50,335 nucleotides of DNA, from contig CALXMZ010000033.1 of assembly GCA_944389645.1 (NCBI GenBank), forward strand, positions 1-50,335, written 5' to 3'. The notes below the pieces were generated by a model. That model was given only the letters and a program-made list of their open reading frames with translations. It had not been told where the DNA came from and did no database searches. This stretch comes from an uncultured Alphaproteobacteria bacterium. Its GTDB lineage: Bacteria > Pseudomonadota > Alphaproteobacteria > Rs-D84. Made by a program: the position numbers and the translations under genes. Below, piece by piece: positions 15,294 through 24,000 of this stretch (within the stretch, counting starts at the first letter, position 1; each line of letters opens with the position of its first letter).

Positions 15294-16829
15294 TTACTGA
15301 ATTCTTACGACGCTGCAACTTACTCCCTGAGATTTGGTCAATTGATCGCATAGCTTTTGCGCTGTATCTATATCCGATAGCGGACCTATACGAAGGCGAT
15401 ATAAACGAGCTGCAGAAGATTCTGCACCTAACTCACCGACACCTTGTTCATCAACAGCAAAGAATACCATATTTTCATATGGGCTTAAAATACCCGTACC
15501 CTCATCCCCACTAAATTTTGATAATAAATTAGCCCAATAATCATTAAGAGCCTTCACAGAAGTGTCAGATTTTAATTCAACTGCAACGCCCGTCTGATTC
15601 GAGGTTATTAATGGTATGTTAGATTGCGGTAAGAAAGAACCTGCAGTTAATCGTTCTGTCGGTATCATTGAAACGCCACTAGCTGTTGAAGAACCATAAG
15701 TTTGTACAGGTAAACCATAACCAGCAGGCATATAATAACCCGTTGTTGATGCCCCCATTGTATTACCAACAAACATAGGTGTTGAAGTATAGTTACCAAC
15801 AGAAGAATTTATTGCCGATAAATCCGCATTATAAGCGATATTATTTAACGATTGCCCAGATAACATACTCTGAGCAACATTTGCTTCAGCTAAAGCCATA
15901 ACAGATGCTGTGTCAGCAATTAAGAAAGGTTTTTCACGTTTTTTTATACATACAATACGTTGACCGCTACGAAGAACCATATCACCAACCGCTTCAACTA
16001 TAAGCAATCTTCCGTCTTCACCGTCTGTTCTGAAGCTAACAGGTGATTCACCACCTTCTACTAACAGGGATACTACTGGACGTTGCGTCATTGAAATTAC
16101 TTTATCTCCGAAATCAATATACGTAAAGATTTGATCGCGCCAAACTCTTTCTGGTGCAATGACATAATCATCTGGATTAGGAACGAATATATCCATATCA
16201 AATCTAAATTCTGACGGATCTATTTTCATTGATTTTATCCAACCATAATCTTCACCATCTACGCCGACTGTATTACTAGTAGAAGATACTTTTTTGAAAA
16301 TGGAGGAAGCCCCACCACCAGAGTTTGCAGAATTAGAAGATGCACTTGGTAAAGTTGCATTACCATCAAGAACGACATCTACTTGGGAATACGTTATTTC
16401 ACTTGAGTTAGATGGTTCACAACGAAGATAAAATATATATTGATTTCCGGATTTACCGGTTACGATAAAATTCGTATCAGAACCTTGATTACTTGGTTGC
16501 GGATTTATTAGAATTTTATTTCCGCCTTGTGCAGCTTCAAATGCGAATAAACCGTCAGAGCCCACGACGGCATCTTCGATCTGTTCACCATTTGGTAAGG
16601 TTATCATAGTTACCATACCGTTACGAAGTTTTATAGGTAACACGCTACCTTTTGACCAGCTTAGTTGAGCATATCCTGGTTTCGTGCTACCAGATGCCAT
16701 ATTTGCATTTGGATTATCCCATGCTTCCTGAATGCCGGCCGCCATAGATGCTTTTGTATCACATAAAGCGCATAACATAGTCAGACATAATATTGATATA
16801 TTTAACTTTATCATTTTTGCGAACGTCAT
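15294..16829 (-). CDS. VirB9/TrbG-like type IV secretion protein with C-terminal SPOR-like domain
   Basis: A 511-residue exported protein with a signal peptide (cleavage probably near SMAAG). The N-terminal VirB9 domain has VLPIKLRNGMVTMITLPNGEQIEDAVVG (split here as two family motifs) and FIVTGKSGNQYIFYL. The C-terminal VirB9 domain has APERVWRDQIFTYIDFGDK, RPVVSLLV and DMVLRSGQRIVCI. VirB9 forms the outer-membrane core ring with VirB10. The protein then continues for about 200 residues past the usual end, through a Ser/Gly/Tyr-rich linker, and closes with a SPOR-like repeat (ARLYRLRIGPLSDIDTAQKL...SCSVVRIQ). SPOR domains bind peptidoglycan, so the ring may be anchored to the wall. ATG 16829 is chosen over 16844 because AAGGA lies just before it. 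Confidence 0.82.
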   Translation of the reverse strand: MTFAKMIKLNISILCLTMLCALCDTKASMAAGIQEAWDNPNANMASGSTKPGYAQLSWSKGSVLPIKLRNGMVTMITLPNGEQIEDAVVGSDGLFAFEAAQGGNKILINPQPSNQGSDTNFIVTGKSGNQYIFYLRCEPSNSSEITYSQVDVVLDGNATLPSASSNSANSGGGASSIFKKVSSTSNTVGVDGEDYGWIKSMKIDPSEFRFDMDIFVPNPDDYVIAPERVWRDQIFTYIDFGDKVISMTQRPVVSLLVEGGESPVSFRTDGEDGRLLIVEAVGDMVLRSGQRIVCIKKREKPFLIADTASVMALAEANVAQSMLSGQSLNNIAYNADLSAINSSVGNYTSTPMFVGNTMGASTTGYYMPAGYGLPVQTYGSSTASGVSMIPTERLTAGSFLPQSNIPLITSNQTGVAVELKSDTSVKALNDYWANLLSKFSGDEGTGILSPYENMVFFAVDEQGVGELGAESSAARLYRLRIGPLSDIDTAQKLCDQLTKSQGVSCSVVRIQ

Positions 16830-16846
16830 ACTTATTCCTTCCATTT

Positions 16847-17521
16847 TTAAATATTTGTATCTTCTAAGAACCCTGTATCTAGTGGATCACCATTTCCAGA
16901 TAATATTTCATATTCTGAAACCCTAATACCCAGCGGGTTATTTATTCTGTCTACCCACTTAAGATTTTTTTCATTTTCTAATTTTATTTTTATTTTATAC
17001 TCTTTTTTATCTGACTGTCCATTAATATCTGAACAGAAATAACGAAACGTTATAGCATAAGTGTCATTTGTCCGTGGTTCAATCGCATTATTATCAAATT
17101 CAACAGAACATGAAAACTCAAAATCAGGAATACTAGACATTAACGCGTTCCACATACTTGTTTTTGTGAATTCGTTGTAAACGTTTTGATTTGACCATGT
17201 ATAAACGATACCGTTTAAGTCGTTATTCCATTTGGTCCGCATTACGTTTATATTAGGTATAATTTCGTTTCTTGCTTTTACGTATTCTTGAATAAATGCA
17301 CGTTTATAAGGTTCAATATTTTCATCAGACGGTTGCATTTCCGTTAATACAATCTGTAAGTTATTTTTTGGTACACTCATCAAGAAGAAGATTTGTGGTC
17401 TATTGGTGGGGAACATGTTGTACAAGGTAATGATCATAGTAATAACCACGACAATCATCGTTGCGAAAATGAACGTCATTAACCGTGATAATAAAATTGG
17501 TGGTTCGACGCGGTCTTGCAA
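16847..17521 (-). CDS. VirB8-like inner-membrane type IV secretion protein
   Basis: A 224-residue bitopic protein: a short N-terminus, one membrane helix (about 12-36), then a periplasmic domain of the size and shape of VirB8 (NTF2-like). The best motif is F76-IQEYVKARNEI, matching the conserved FIxxYVxAR segment of VirB8, and W/Y-rich strands follow. VirB8 is an assembly platform that contacts VirB9 and VirB10, which are encoded immediately downstream (17-23 base gaps). The start is TTG 17521, supported by AAGGAGAGG 7-8 bases upstream; an internal ATG 14 codons later is too far from it. The assignment depends partly on gene order. Confidence 0.75.
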   Translation of the reverse strand: MQDRVEPPILLSRLMTFIFATMIVVVITMIITLYNMFPTNRPQIFFLMSVPKNNLQIVLTEMQPSDENIEPYKRAFIQEYVKARNEIIPNINVMRTKWNNDLNGIVYTWSNQNVYNEFTKTSMWNALMSSIPDFEFSCSVEFDNNAIEPRTNDTYAITFRYFCSDINGQSDKKEYKIKIKLENEKNLKWVDRINNPLGIRVSEYEILSGNGDPLDTGFLEDTNI

Positions 17522-17547
17522 GTGTTCCTCTCCTTATATTTAAAAAG

Positions 17548-17577
17548 ATTGTAGACAAAAAAGCAAGGGGTGTGCAA
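17548..17577 (-). promoter_or_regulatory. Promoter of the virB8-9-10 operon
   Basis: On the minus strand, TTGCAC (17577-17572), 18 bases, then TACAAT (17553-17548), followed by the AAGGAGAGG and TTG start of virB8. Confidence 0.5.
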
Positions 17578-17633
17578 GTAAAAAAGTACTATATAAACGC
17601 ATTTTCGTTAAAAAAATCGGTTTAATTTTTTTC

Positions 17634-17698
17634 TTGCTTGTTTTCGTTTAAAAAATTATAATATTTCCGCTTGATTTTTTATGCAGGTGTGCTATCGT
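17634..17698 (+). promoter_or_regulatory. Tandem promoters for tRNA-Trp-secE-nusG
   Basis: P1 is TTGCTT (17634-17639), 17 bases, then TATAAT (17657-17662). P2 is TTGATT (17671-17676), 16 bases, then TATCGT (17693-17698). Both precede tRNA-Trp. Two promoters in front of this highly expressed block are plausible. Confidence 0.5.
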
Positions 17699-17753
17699 GA
17701 GCCAGACTATTAAGGTTCGCGGTAAATAAAGACAGGGTAAATGTTAACGTAAA

Positions 17754-17827
17754 AGGGGCATAGTTCAACGGTAGAATATCGGTCTCCAAAACCGCGGATG
17801 AGGGTTCGATTCCTTCTGCCCCTGCCA
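17754..17827 (+). tRNA. trnW: tRNA-Trp (CCA)
   Basis: A cloverleaf can be drawn: acceptor AGGGGCA (17754-17760) with TGCCCCT (17817-17823), anticodon stem CGGT/ACCG with loop CTCCAAA giving anticodon CCA, the T-loop GGTTCGATTCC, and an encoded 3' CCA ending at 17827. It sits 43 bases before secE, the classic tRNA-Trp-secE-nusG arrangement, and is probably processed from the same transcript. Confidence 0.96.
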
Positions 17828-17870
17828 AGGATTTAAATCCGTTTAGTAGTCAGATACATAGGCAAAATTT

Positions 17871-18050
17871 ATGAAAAAAATACTAGAATACATCAAGTCT
17901 GTTCGGGGAGAATGGTTTAAAATTGTATGGCCATCACGTGATAGCGTTATTCGTGCGACGATAATGATTTTGGTGTTTTCTGGTTTGGCAGCGCTGTTCT
18001 TTTTTGTTATTGACAGCGTTTTAAATACGATTGTGGGTTGGATTTTCTAA
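17871..18050 (+). CDS. secE: Preprotein translocase subunit SecE
   Basis: A 59-residue protein, the short single-helix form of SecE. It has an N-terminal amphipathic helix (YIKSVRGEWFKIVWPSRD, with the conserved WPSR) and one membrane span (about 29-52). SecE clamps the two halves of SecY in the translocon. Its place between tRNA-Trp and nusG is conserved in bacteria. The stop precedes nusG by 18 bases. Confidence 0.95.
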   Translation: MKKILEYIKSVRGEWFKIVWPSRDSVIRATIMILVFSGLAALFFFVIDSVLNTIVGWIF

Positions 18051-18068
18051 CGGGCAAAGGAAGTGCGT

Positions 18069-18602
18069 ATGGAAGATAAAATGCAATGGTTTGTTGTGAA
18101 TGTTCATACTGGTTGCGAGGATAAGGTTGCAAGGGGGCTACGTGAACAGATAGACAAACGTCGTTTAAATGCTTATTTTGGGGAAATTTTGGTACCGACG
18201 CGTGAAATTACCGAAATTAAAGCTGGTAAACGTGTAAAATCAGAAAAGAAATTTTTCCCGGGTTACATAGTTGTTCAAATGGTAATGAATAACGAAACTT
18301 TTTCGTTAGTAAAATTGATGCCACAGGTTGTGATGTTTCTTGGTGCTAAAAACAAACCTATTGCGGTCAGTGAAGAAGAGGCGCGTCGTTTGTTAAAGCA
18401 GGTAGAAGAAGGTTCTGTTGTTACGGAAGATATTGAATATGAAGTCGGACAAGAAGTTCATGTAATAGATGGTCCCTTTGCTGGATTTAATGGGGTTGTA
18501 TCAGAAGTGGATAATTTGAAACAGAAAATGACTGTTATTATTTTAGTATTCGGTCGTGAAACTAGTGTAGAGTTAGACTTTGCGCAAGTTGAAAGAGTTT
18601 AA
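18069..18602 (+). CDS. nusG: Transcription termination/antitermination protein NusG
   Basis: NusG binds the RNA polymerase clamp and couples transcription to translation or Rho. The 177-residue protein has the NGN domain (MQWFVVNVHTGCEDKVARGL, then KFFPGYIVVQM) and the C-terminal KOW domain (VGQEVHVIDGPFAGFNGVV). ATG 18069 fits AAAGGAAG at 18055-18062; GTG 18063 would lie too close to that site. Its neighbours secE and rplK are canonical. Confidence 0.96.
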   Translation: MEDKMQWFVVNVHTGCEDKVARGLREQIDKRRLNAYFGEILVPTREITEIKAGKRVKSEKKFFPGYIVVQMVMNNETFSLVKLMPQVVMFLGAKNKPIAVSEEEARRLLKQVEEGSVVTEDIEYEVGQEVHVIDGPFAGFNGVVSEVDNLKQKMTVIILVFGRETSVELDFAQVERV

Positions 18603-18617
18603 TCGGGTAACCGACGT

Positions 18618-18663
18618 GCATGTGAAAGGCATGCTTGTGGTAGATAGCCATATCGTACCACAA
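18618..18663 (+). promoter_or_regulatory. Stacked hairpins in the rplK leader
   Basis: GCATG/CATGC (18618-18622 with 18630-18634) is followed directly by TTGTGGTA/TACCACAA (18635-18642 with 18656-18663), which encloses the loop GATAGCCATATCG. In many bacteria L1 represses the L11-L1 operon by binding a hairpin in this leader, so an L1 autoregulatory site is possible. I cannot match it to a consensus with certainty. Confidence 0.4.
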
Positions 18664-18688
18664 ACACAACGAAAAATGGAGTGAATAA

Positions 18689-19120
18689 ATGGCAAAAAAA
18701 GAAGTAAAAGGGATTGTTAAATTAGTAGTCCCTGCAAAACAGGCAAATCCTGCGCCTCCTATTGGGCCTGCGTTGGGTGCTGCTGGTGTAAATATCGCAG
18801 AATTCTGCAAACAGTTTAATGATAAAACTGCTGATAAAGAACCAGGAATGCCAATTCCTTGTATAATCACAGTTTATACAGATCGCAGCTTTGAATTTAT
18901 TATGAAGCTACCACCTGTATCTTATTATATTAAAAAAGCTTTGAAATTGAAGATAGGGTCTCACAAACCAGGTCGTGATTTTGTAGGGACGATTACAAAA
19001 GCACAGATTAAAGAAATTGCAGAAAGTAAAATGCCTGATTTAAATTGCTCTACCATTGAATCTGCTATGAATATCGTTGCGGGTCAATGCCGTTCTATGG
19101 GCGTAAAGGTGGAGGAATAA
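18689..19120 (+). CDS. rplK: 50S ribosomal protein L11
   Basis: L11 binds 23S rRNA at the GTPase-associated centre. The 143-residue protein has the proline-rich N-terminus [21 protein letters not shown], shown here only in part in the family sense, then [14 protein letters not shown] and the C-terminal RNA-binding [13 protein letters not shown]...[17 protein letters not shown] lies upstream of ATG 18689. Three bases separate its stop from rplA. Confidence 0.97.
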   Translation: MAKKEVKGIVKLVVPAKQANPAPPIGPALGAAGVNIAEFCKQFNDKTADKEPGMPIPCIITVYTDRSFEFIMKLPPVSYYIKKALKLKIGSHKPGRDFVGTITKAQIKEIAESKMPDLNCSTIESAMNIVAGQCRSMGVKVEE

Positions 19121-19123
19121 GAT

Positions 19124-19798
19124 ATGAAACAGACAAAAAGACAAAAAACATGGGAACAATTGGATAAAGACAAAGTCTATTCTTTATCTGAAGCTATTGA
19201 AGCGTTACGTCCTTATTGTTCTAAAAAGTTTGATGAAAGTTTAGAGATAGCGATTCGTTTAGGGGTTGACGTAACGAAAGCTGATCAGAATATTCGTGGA
19301 ATGTTATCTTTGCCGAATGGTACTGGTAAGAAAGTCAGGGTTGCTGTGTTTACCGTTAATGGCGTAGACGAAGCAAAAAAAGCTGGTGCAGACATTGTTG
19401 GTGGCGATGATTTAATAGAAAAAGTCGCAGCAGGTGAAGTTAATTTTGATCGCGTTATTGCGACGCCTGATATGATGCCAAAATTGTCAAAAGTTGCACG
19501 TATTCTTGGACCAAAAGGTTTAATGCCTAATCCAAAGTTAGGTACTGTGACAAACAATGTTGCAGAGGCTGTTGCAACGGCAAAAGCCGGTCAGATTGAG
19601 TATCGTGCTGAAAAGAAGGGTATCATTCATGCAGGTATAGGAAAAATGTCATTTGCAACGGAAAAATTGGTTGAAAATGCAAATGCATTAATTGATCAGT
19701 TGAAAAAGGTAAAACCTGCTTCTGTAAAAGGTCAGTATATTTTGGGTGCTTCGATTTCGACGACCCAAGGTCCTGGTTTAAAGGTAGAAGTAAAATAA
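19124..19798 (+). CDS. rplA: 50S ribosomal protein L1
   Basis: L1 forms the mobile L1 stalk that guides deacylated tRNA from the E site, and is often a repressor of its own operon. The 224-residue protein has the expected KFDESLEIAIRLGVDV, LGPKGLMPNPKLGTVTNNV and VKGQYILGASISTTQGPGLKV stretches. Its gene is immediately downstream of rplK, with a long structured leader (L10 leader) following. Confidence 0.97.
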   Translation: MKQTKRQKTWEQLDKDKVYSLSEAIEALRPYCSKKFDESLEIAIRLGVDVTKADQNIRGMLSLPNGTGKKVRVAVFTVNGVDEAKKAGADIVGGDDLIEKVAAGEVNFDRVIATPDMMPKLSKVARILGPKGLMPNPKLGTVTNNVAEAVATAKAGQIEYRAEKKGIIHAGIGKMSFATEKLVENANALIDQLKKVKPASVKGQYILGASISTTQGPGLKVEVK

Positions 19799-19801
19799 TA
19801 A

Positions 19802-20012
19802 ACGTGGTTAGGTAAGATAGTACCTAGTCGCGAACGAGATTTCTGTCCGAGACTGATGGTGTTTTGAAAATGACTTAATTTTCATCATAGACAAAGAAAA
19901 GATTCTTTGGGGCAGAATGTGAAGGCCCCACTCGATGTAAAAATCGAATGGAAAGTTTAACAAGACAGGGGATTTTAGGAACCAGTTTTCTGAAATCTTG
20001 TAAGTAAGGGTA
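19802..20012 (+). ncRNA. L10 leader (autoregulatory mRNA leader of rplJL)
   Basis: The 219 bases between rplA and rplJ have no ORF but hold paired segments and the characteristic CCGAGACTGATGGTG stretch around 19847-19861. This matches the ribosomal-protein L10 leader, where L10 or the L10-(L12)4 complex binds a kink-turn region to repress rplJL translation. The assignment rests on position and this sequence; a covariance-model scan would settle the boundaries. Confidence 0.75.
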
Positions 20013-20017
20013 AAAAG

Positions 20018-20494
20018 ATGAGACGCGAAGAAAAATCAGATTTGATTTCAGCGTTGCAGTCGTCTTTAAAAGAAGCAAACGGGGTTTTCGTTATTGAAAA
20101 CCATGGTTTGACGGTTAAAGAAATGGAAGCTTTACGTAATGAGTTGCGTCCATTAGTTTCTATTTTTAAGGTCGTTAAAAACCGTCTGATGAAGTTAGCT
20201 TTAAAAGATACCGACTTTGAACCTGTGTCCGAGATGATGAAACGACCGACGGCGGTTGCGGTTGCAACTGATAGTTTGGCGGTAACCAAAGTGTTGGCGA
20301 AATTTGCGGAAGAACACCCAAATTTCTCAATTATTGGTGGAAAAATGGATGCAGATGTTCTAAGTAAAGACGACATTGTGCAATTATCCAAACTACCATC
20401 CCTGTTGGAAATTCGTGGTACAATCGCACGTATATTGGTCGAACCAGCGTCACGTTTGGCACGTGTTTCTGCAGAGTATGGAAAAAAGAATTAA
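20018..20494 (+). CDS. rplJ: 50S ribosomal protein L10
   Basis: L10 anchors the L7/L12 dimers to the ribosome. The 158-residue protein starts MRREEKSDLISALQSSLKEANG and has VIENHGLTVKEMEALRNELR, VVKNRLMKLAL and a C-terminal helix (ARILVEPASRLARVSAEY) where L7/L12 binds. It follows the L10 leader, and AAGGG lies before the ATG. A 7-bp hairpin (CAGAATG/CATTCTG, 20502-20519) separates it from rplL. Confidence 0.96.
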   Translation: MRREEKSDLISALQSSLKEANGVFVIENHGLTVKEMEALRNELRPLVSIFKVVKNRLMKLALKDTDFEPVSEMMKRPTAVAVATDSLAVTKVLAKFAEEHPNFSIIGGKMDADVLSKDDIVQLSKLPSLLEIRGTIARILVEPASRLARVSAEYGKKN

Positions 20495-20541
20495 AATATA
20501 CCAGAATGATGACATTCTGAATATTGTATAGGAGCAAAAAA

Positions 20542-20907
20542 ATGGCAGATATTCAAAAATTAGTTGAAGAATTGTCAAAATTAAGTGTTATGGAAGCAGT
20601 TGAATTATCCAAAGCTTTAGAAGAAGCTTGGGGTGTAAGTGCAGCAGCAGCAGTTGCAGTTGCAGCTGGTCCAGCAGCAGCTGCCGCTGAAGAAAAGACA
20701 GAATTTGACGTTGTATTAGCAGAAGCTGGTGCAAATAAATTAGCTGTTATTAAAGCGGTTAAAGATATTACTGGTTTAGGTTTAAGCGAAGCGAAAGCTT
20801 TGGTCGAGTCCGCACCGAAAACAGTAAAAGAAGCTGTTGCAAAAGATGAAGCCGATAAAATGAAAGCTACATTGGAAGCAGCTGGTGCAAAAGTTGAATT
20901 GAAATAA
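20542..20907 (+). CDS. rplL: 50S ribosomal protein L7/L12
   Basis: L7/L12 forms the flexible stalk that recruits translation factors. The 121-residue protein has the N-terminal dimerisation part ([20 protein letters not shown]), an Ala-rich hinge around residues 38-56, and the C-terminal domain with [37 protein letters not shown] and the final [11 protein letters not shown] 20542 is right: ATAGGAGC lies upstream and the family starts at MADIQ; a reading from TTG 20524 would include the ribosome binding site. Confidence 0.97.
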   Translation: MADIQKLVEELSKLSVMEAVELSKALEEAWGVSAAAAVAVAAGPAAAAAEEKTEFDVVLAEAGANKLAVIKAVKDITGLGLSEAKALVESAPKTVKEAVAKDEADKMKATLEAAGAKVELK

Positions 20908-20949
20908 TTCGGCAGAGGAACGTTCTAGTTCCTTAAAAGAAAAAGATAA

Positions 20950-21016
20950 GTCGCGATAAATTGCGACGAAACGCTAACCCACTTAGGTATAAAAACTTAA
21001 GTGGGCGCAAAAGCGT
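20950..21016 (+). promoter_or_regulatory. Structured rplL-rpoB intergenic RNA (attenuator/processing region)
   Basis: Two structures lie here: GTCGC/GCGAC (20950-20954 with 20963-20967), then a nested hairpin with outer ACGCT/AGCGT (20971-20975 with 21012-21016) and inner CCCACTTA/TAAGTGGG (20978-20985 with 20998-21005). There is no strong T run. In E. coli the same gap holds a partial terminator and an RNase III site, which is the likely role. Confidence 0.55.
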
Positions 21017-21082
21017 AAAAAGATAATAACGATAGATTATGTTCTCGTTTGCAAAAAGCACAACAAAAAAGGATCAAGACCC

Positions 21083-24000
21083 ATGGCAGTTATCCAGAAA
21101 TTCAGAAAATATTTTGATAAAAGTATTTTGCAAACTCCGTTACCTGATTTAGTTGAAATTCAATACAATTCTTACAGAGATTTCTTGCAGGATGACGTTG
21201 AACCTCAGAATAGAAAAAATATCGGTTTACAGAATGTTTTTTCTTCGATGTTTCCAATTAAAGATTATGCGGGTGTTGCGGATTTAGAGTTTGTAGAATA
21301 TAAATTGGATAAACCCGTATATAACGTAAAAGAATGTATGTTACGTAATTTGACGTATTCCAGTAAGCTTAAATTAAAGTTAAGATTAATTTTATGGGAT
21401 GTCGCCGAAGACGGTAAAAAGACTTTACGTGATATAAAAGAGCAAGAAATATTTATGGGTGAAGTACCGTTAATGACGGAAAGGGGAAGTTTTATAGCAG
21501 CAGGGGTAGAGCGCGTAATCGTTTCTCAGATGCATCGTGCTCAAGGTGTGATTTTTGCAACTACGAAAGAAGCAAAAATTGCTGGTAACCCTATAACGTA
21601 TACTGCTCGTATAATTCCTGAACACGGTAGCTGGATAGATTTTGAAGAGTATAAAGGTATAATATACGTTCGTATAGATCGTCGTCGTAAAATACCTGCG
21701 ACTGTTTTATTACGTTGTTTGCCTTCTGCAGAAGATGAAAAGAAATGGTTTGCAGATCCACGTAAATCGAATATTCGTGGAATGGATGACGCAGAAATTT
21801 TAGGTAATTTCTATAAACGTATGCCTTTATCTTTTGACGGTAAGATGTGGATTGGTGAAACATCTGTTTTTGAAGGTTTAGATAAATATCGCTTAAATTA
21901 TGATTTAATTAATCCGAAAGATAAAAAAATATTAGCTAATAAGGGTGACCGTATCAATGCTAAACGTTTATCAAAAATTATGAGCACTTCTAAAGAATAC
22001 GGTATTATGCCGGAAGCTTTAGTCGGTGAATATTTATTTGACCCCGTTATGAACGGAGAAGAAGTAGTTTTTCAAGCCGGTACAGAAATTACAGAAGAAG
22101 TACTAGAGGATATAGAGAAATTAGGTATTAAAAATATTTCTTTAATTTCGATAGACAATACTACAATTACTTCACATATGCGTAATACATTGATAGCAGA
22201 TAAGACGACAAATCGTGAAGAAGCATTGATCGAAATTTATAATGTAATCAGACCGGGTGAACGTCCGACAGTGGAAGCGGCAATTAATTTATTCATGCGT
22301 CAGGGATTTGATGCAGCATATTATGATTTATCGGCAGTCGGTCGTTTTAAAATGAATAAGCGTTTGAAGATAGATTCAGGTAAAAAACCGGAAGATGAAC
22401 GTTTATTGACAAAATCTGATTTCTTGGCGGTATTAAAGACGCTGACCAATATCATTGATCATAAGGATACAGTGGACGATATTGATAATCTATCCAATCG
22501 TCGCGTTCGCACAGTGGGGGAATTATTAGAACAGAACTTCAGAACAGGCATGGTTCGTATTGAACGCTTGGTTCGTGAAAGTCTGTCTTCACCAAATATT
22601 GCGAACATGCAGCCACAAGATGTTATCAATGTAAAGCCATTGATGTCTTTGGTTTCCGAATTCTTGGGAACATCACAGTTATCTCAGTTTATGGATGCAT
22701 ATAATCCGTTATCAGAAGTAGAACATAAGCGTTTGATTTCTGCGTTGGGGCCTGGTGGTTTGAACCGTGAGCGTGCTGGTATTGATGTCCGAGACGTTCA
22801 TCCGACTCATTATGGTAGATTGTGTCCTATTCACACACCAGAAGGTGCGAACATTGGTTTGATTAACCATCTGGCAACATATGCGCGTGTAAATCCGTAC
22901 GGATTTATTGAAACGCCATATTATGTTGTAGAAAATAGTAAAATTACAGACAAGATGGTTTATTTGACCGCGGATGAAGAATTGGGGCATAAGATAGCAC
23001 AAGGTAATACACCTATGAATTCTAATGGTGTGCTGGCTGAAGATATGGTAACAGCACGTGTTGACGGTGAATTTACTATGGTTCCAAAGGAAGAAGTTGA
23101 CTTAATTGACGTTGAACCACGACAGGTGGTATCCATTGCAACAGGTCTGATACCGTTTGTAGAAAACGACGACGCGAACCGTGCTTTGATGGGATCAAAC
23201 ATGCAACGTCAGGCAGTTCCGTTATTACGTGTTCAGGCACCACTTGTTGGAACAGGTATTGAACGTGAAGTTGCGCGTGATTCTAGAACTGGTAAGGTTG
23301 CAAAGCATAGCGGTATAGTAGAATCTGTTGATGCAAATCGTATCGTGGTAAAATGTATGAACAGCCGTAATGTTGTGACAGGTGTTGATATTTATAACCT
23401 AGAGAAATTTGAACGTAGTAATAGTGAAACATTGGTACATCAGAAACCATTAGTAAAAGTCGGTGATCGTGTATCAGCAGGTGATATTATAGCGGATGGT
23501 TCTTCTATGAACTACGGTGAATTAGCTTTAGGGCGTAATGTCTTGGTGGCGTTCGTTCCATGGCGTGGTTATAATTACGAAGACTCTATTGTTATATCAG
23601 AGCGTATTTCACGTGACGATGCGTTTACATCTGTGAAGATTGTTGAAAAAGAAATCAAAGTTCGTGATACTCAGTTGGGACCGGAAAGTCTGACGCGTGA
23701 TATTCCAAATGTAAGTGAAGAAGCGTTAAAGAACTTGGATGAATCTGGTATTATTTACGTTGGTGCGCGCGTTAAACAAGGTGATATTTTGGTTGGGCGC
23801 GTATCACCAAAATCAGAAACTTTGTTGACACCAGAAGAAGCATTGTTGCGTAATATCTTTGGTGAAAAAGCATTGAATGTTAAAGATTCTTCATTGAAGG
23901 TTGGACCAAATGAAGAAGGGACGGTTATCGGCGTTAACGTATTAACTCGTCATGGTGTAAAGAAAGACGAACGTACGCAGATGATCGAGCTGCAAAAGAT

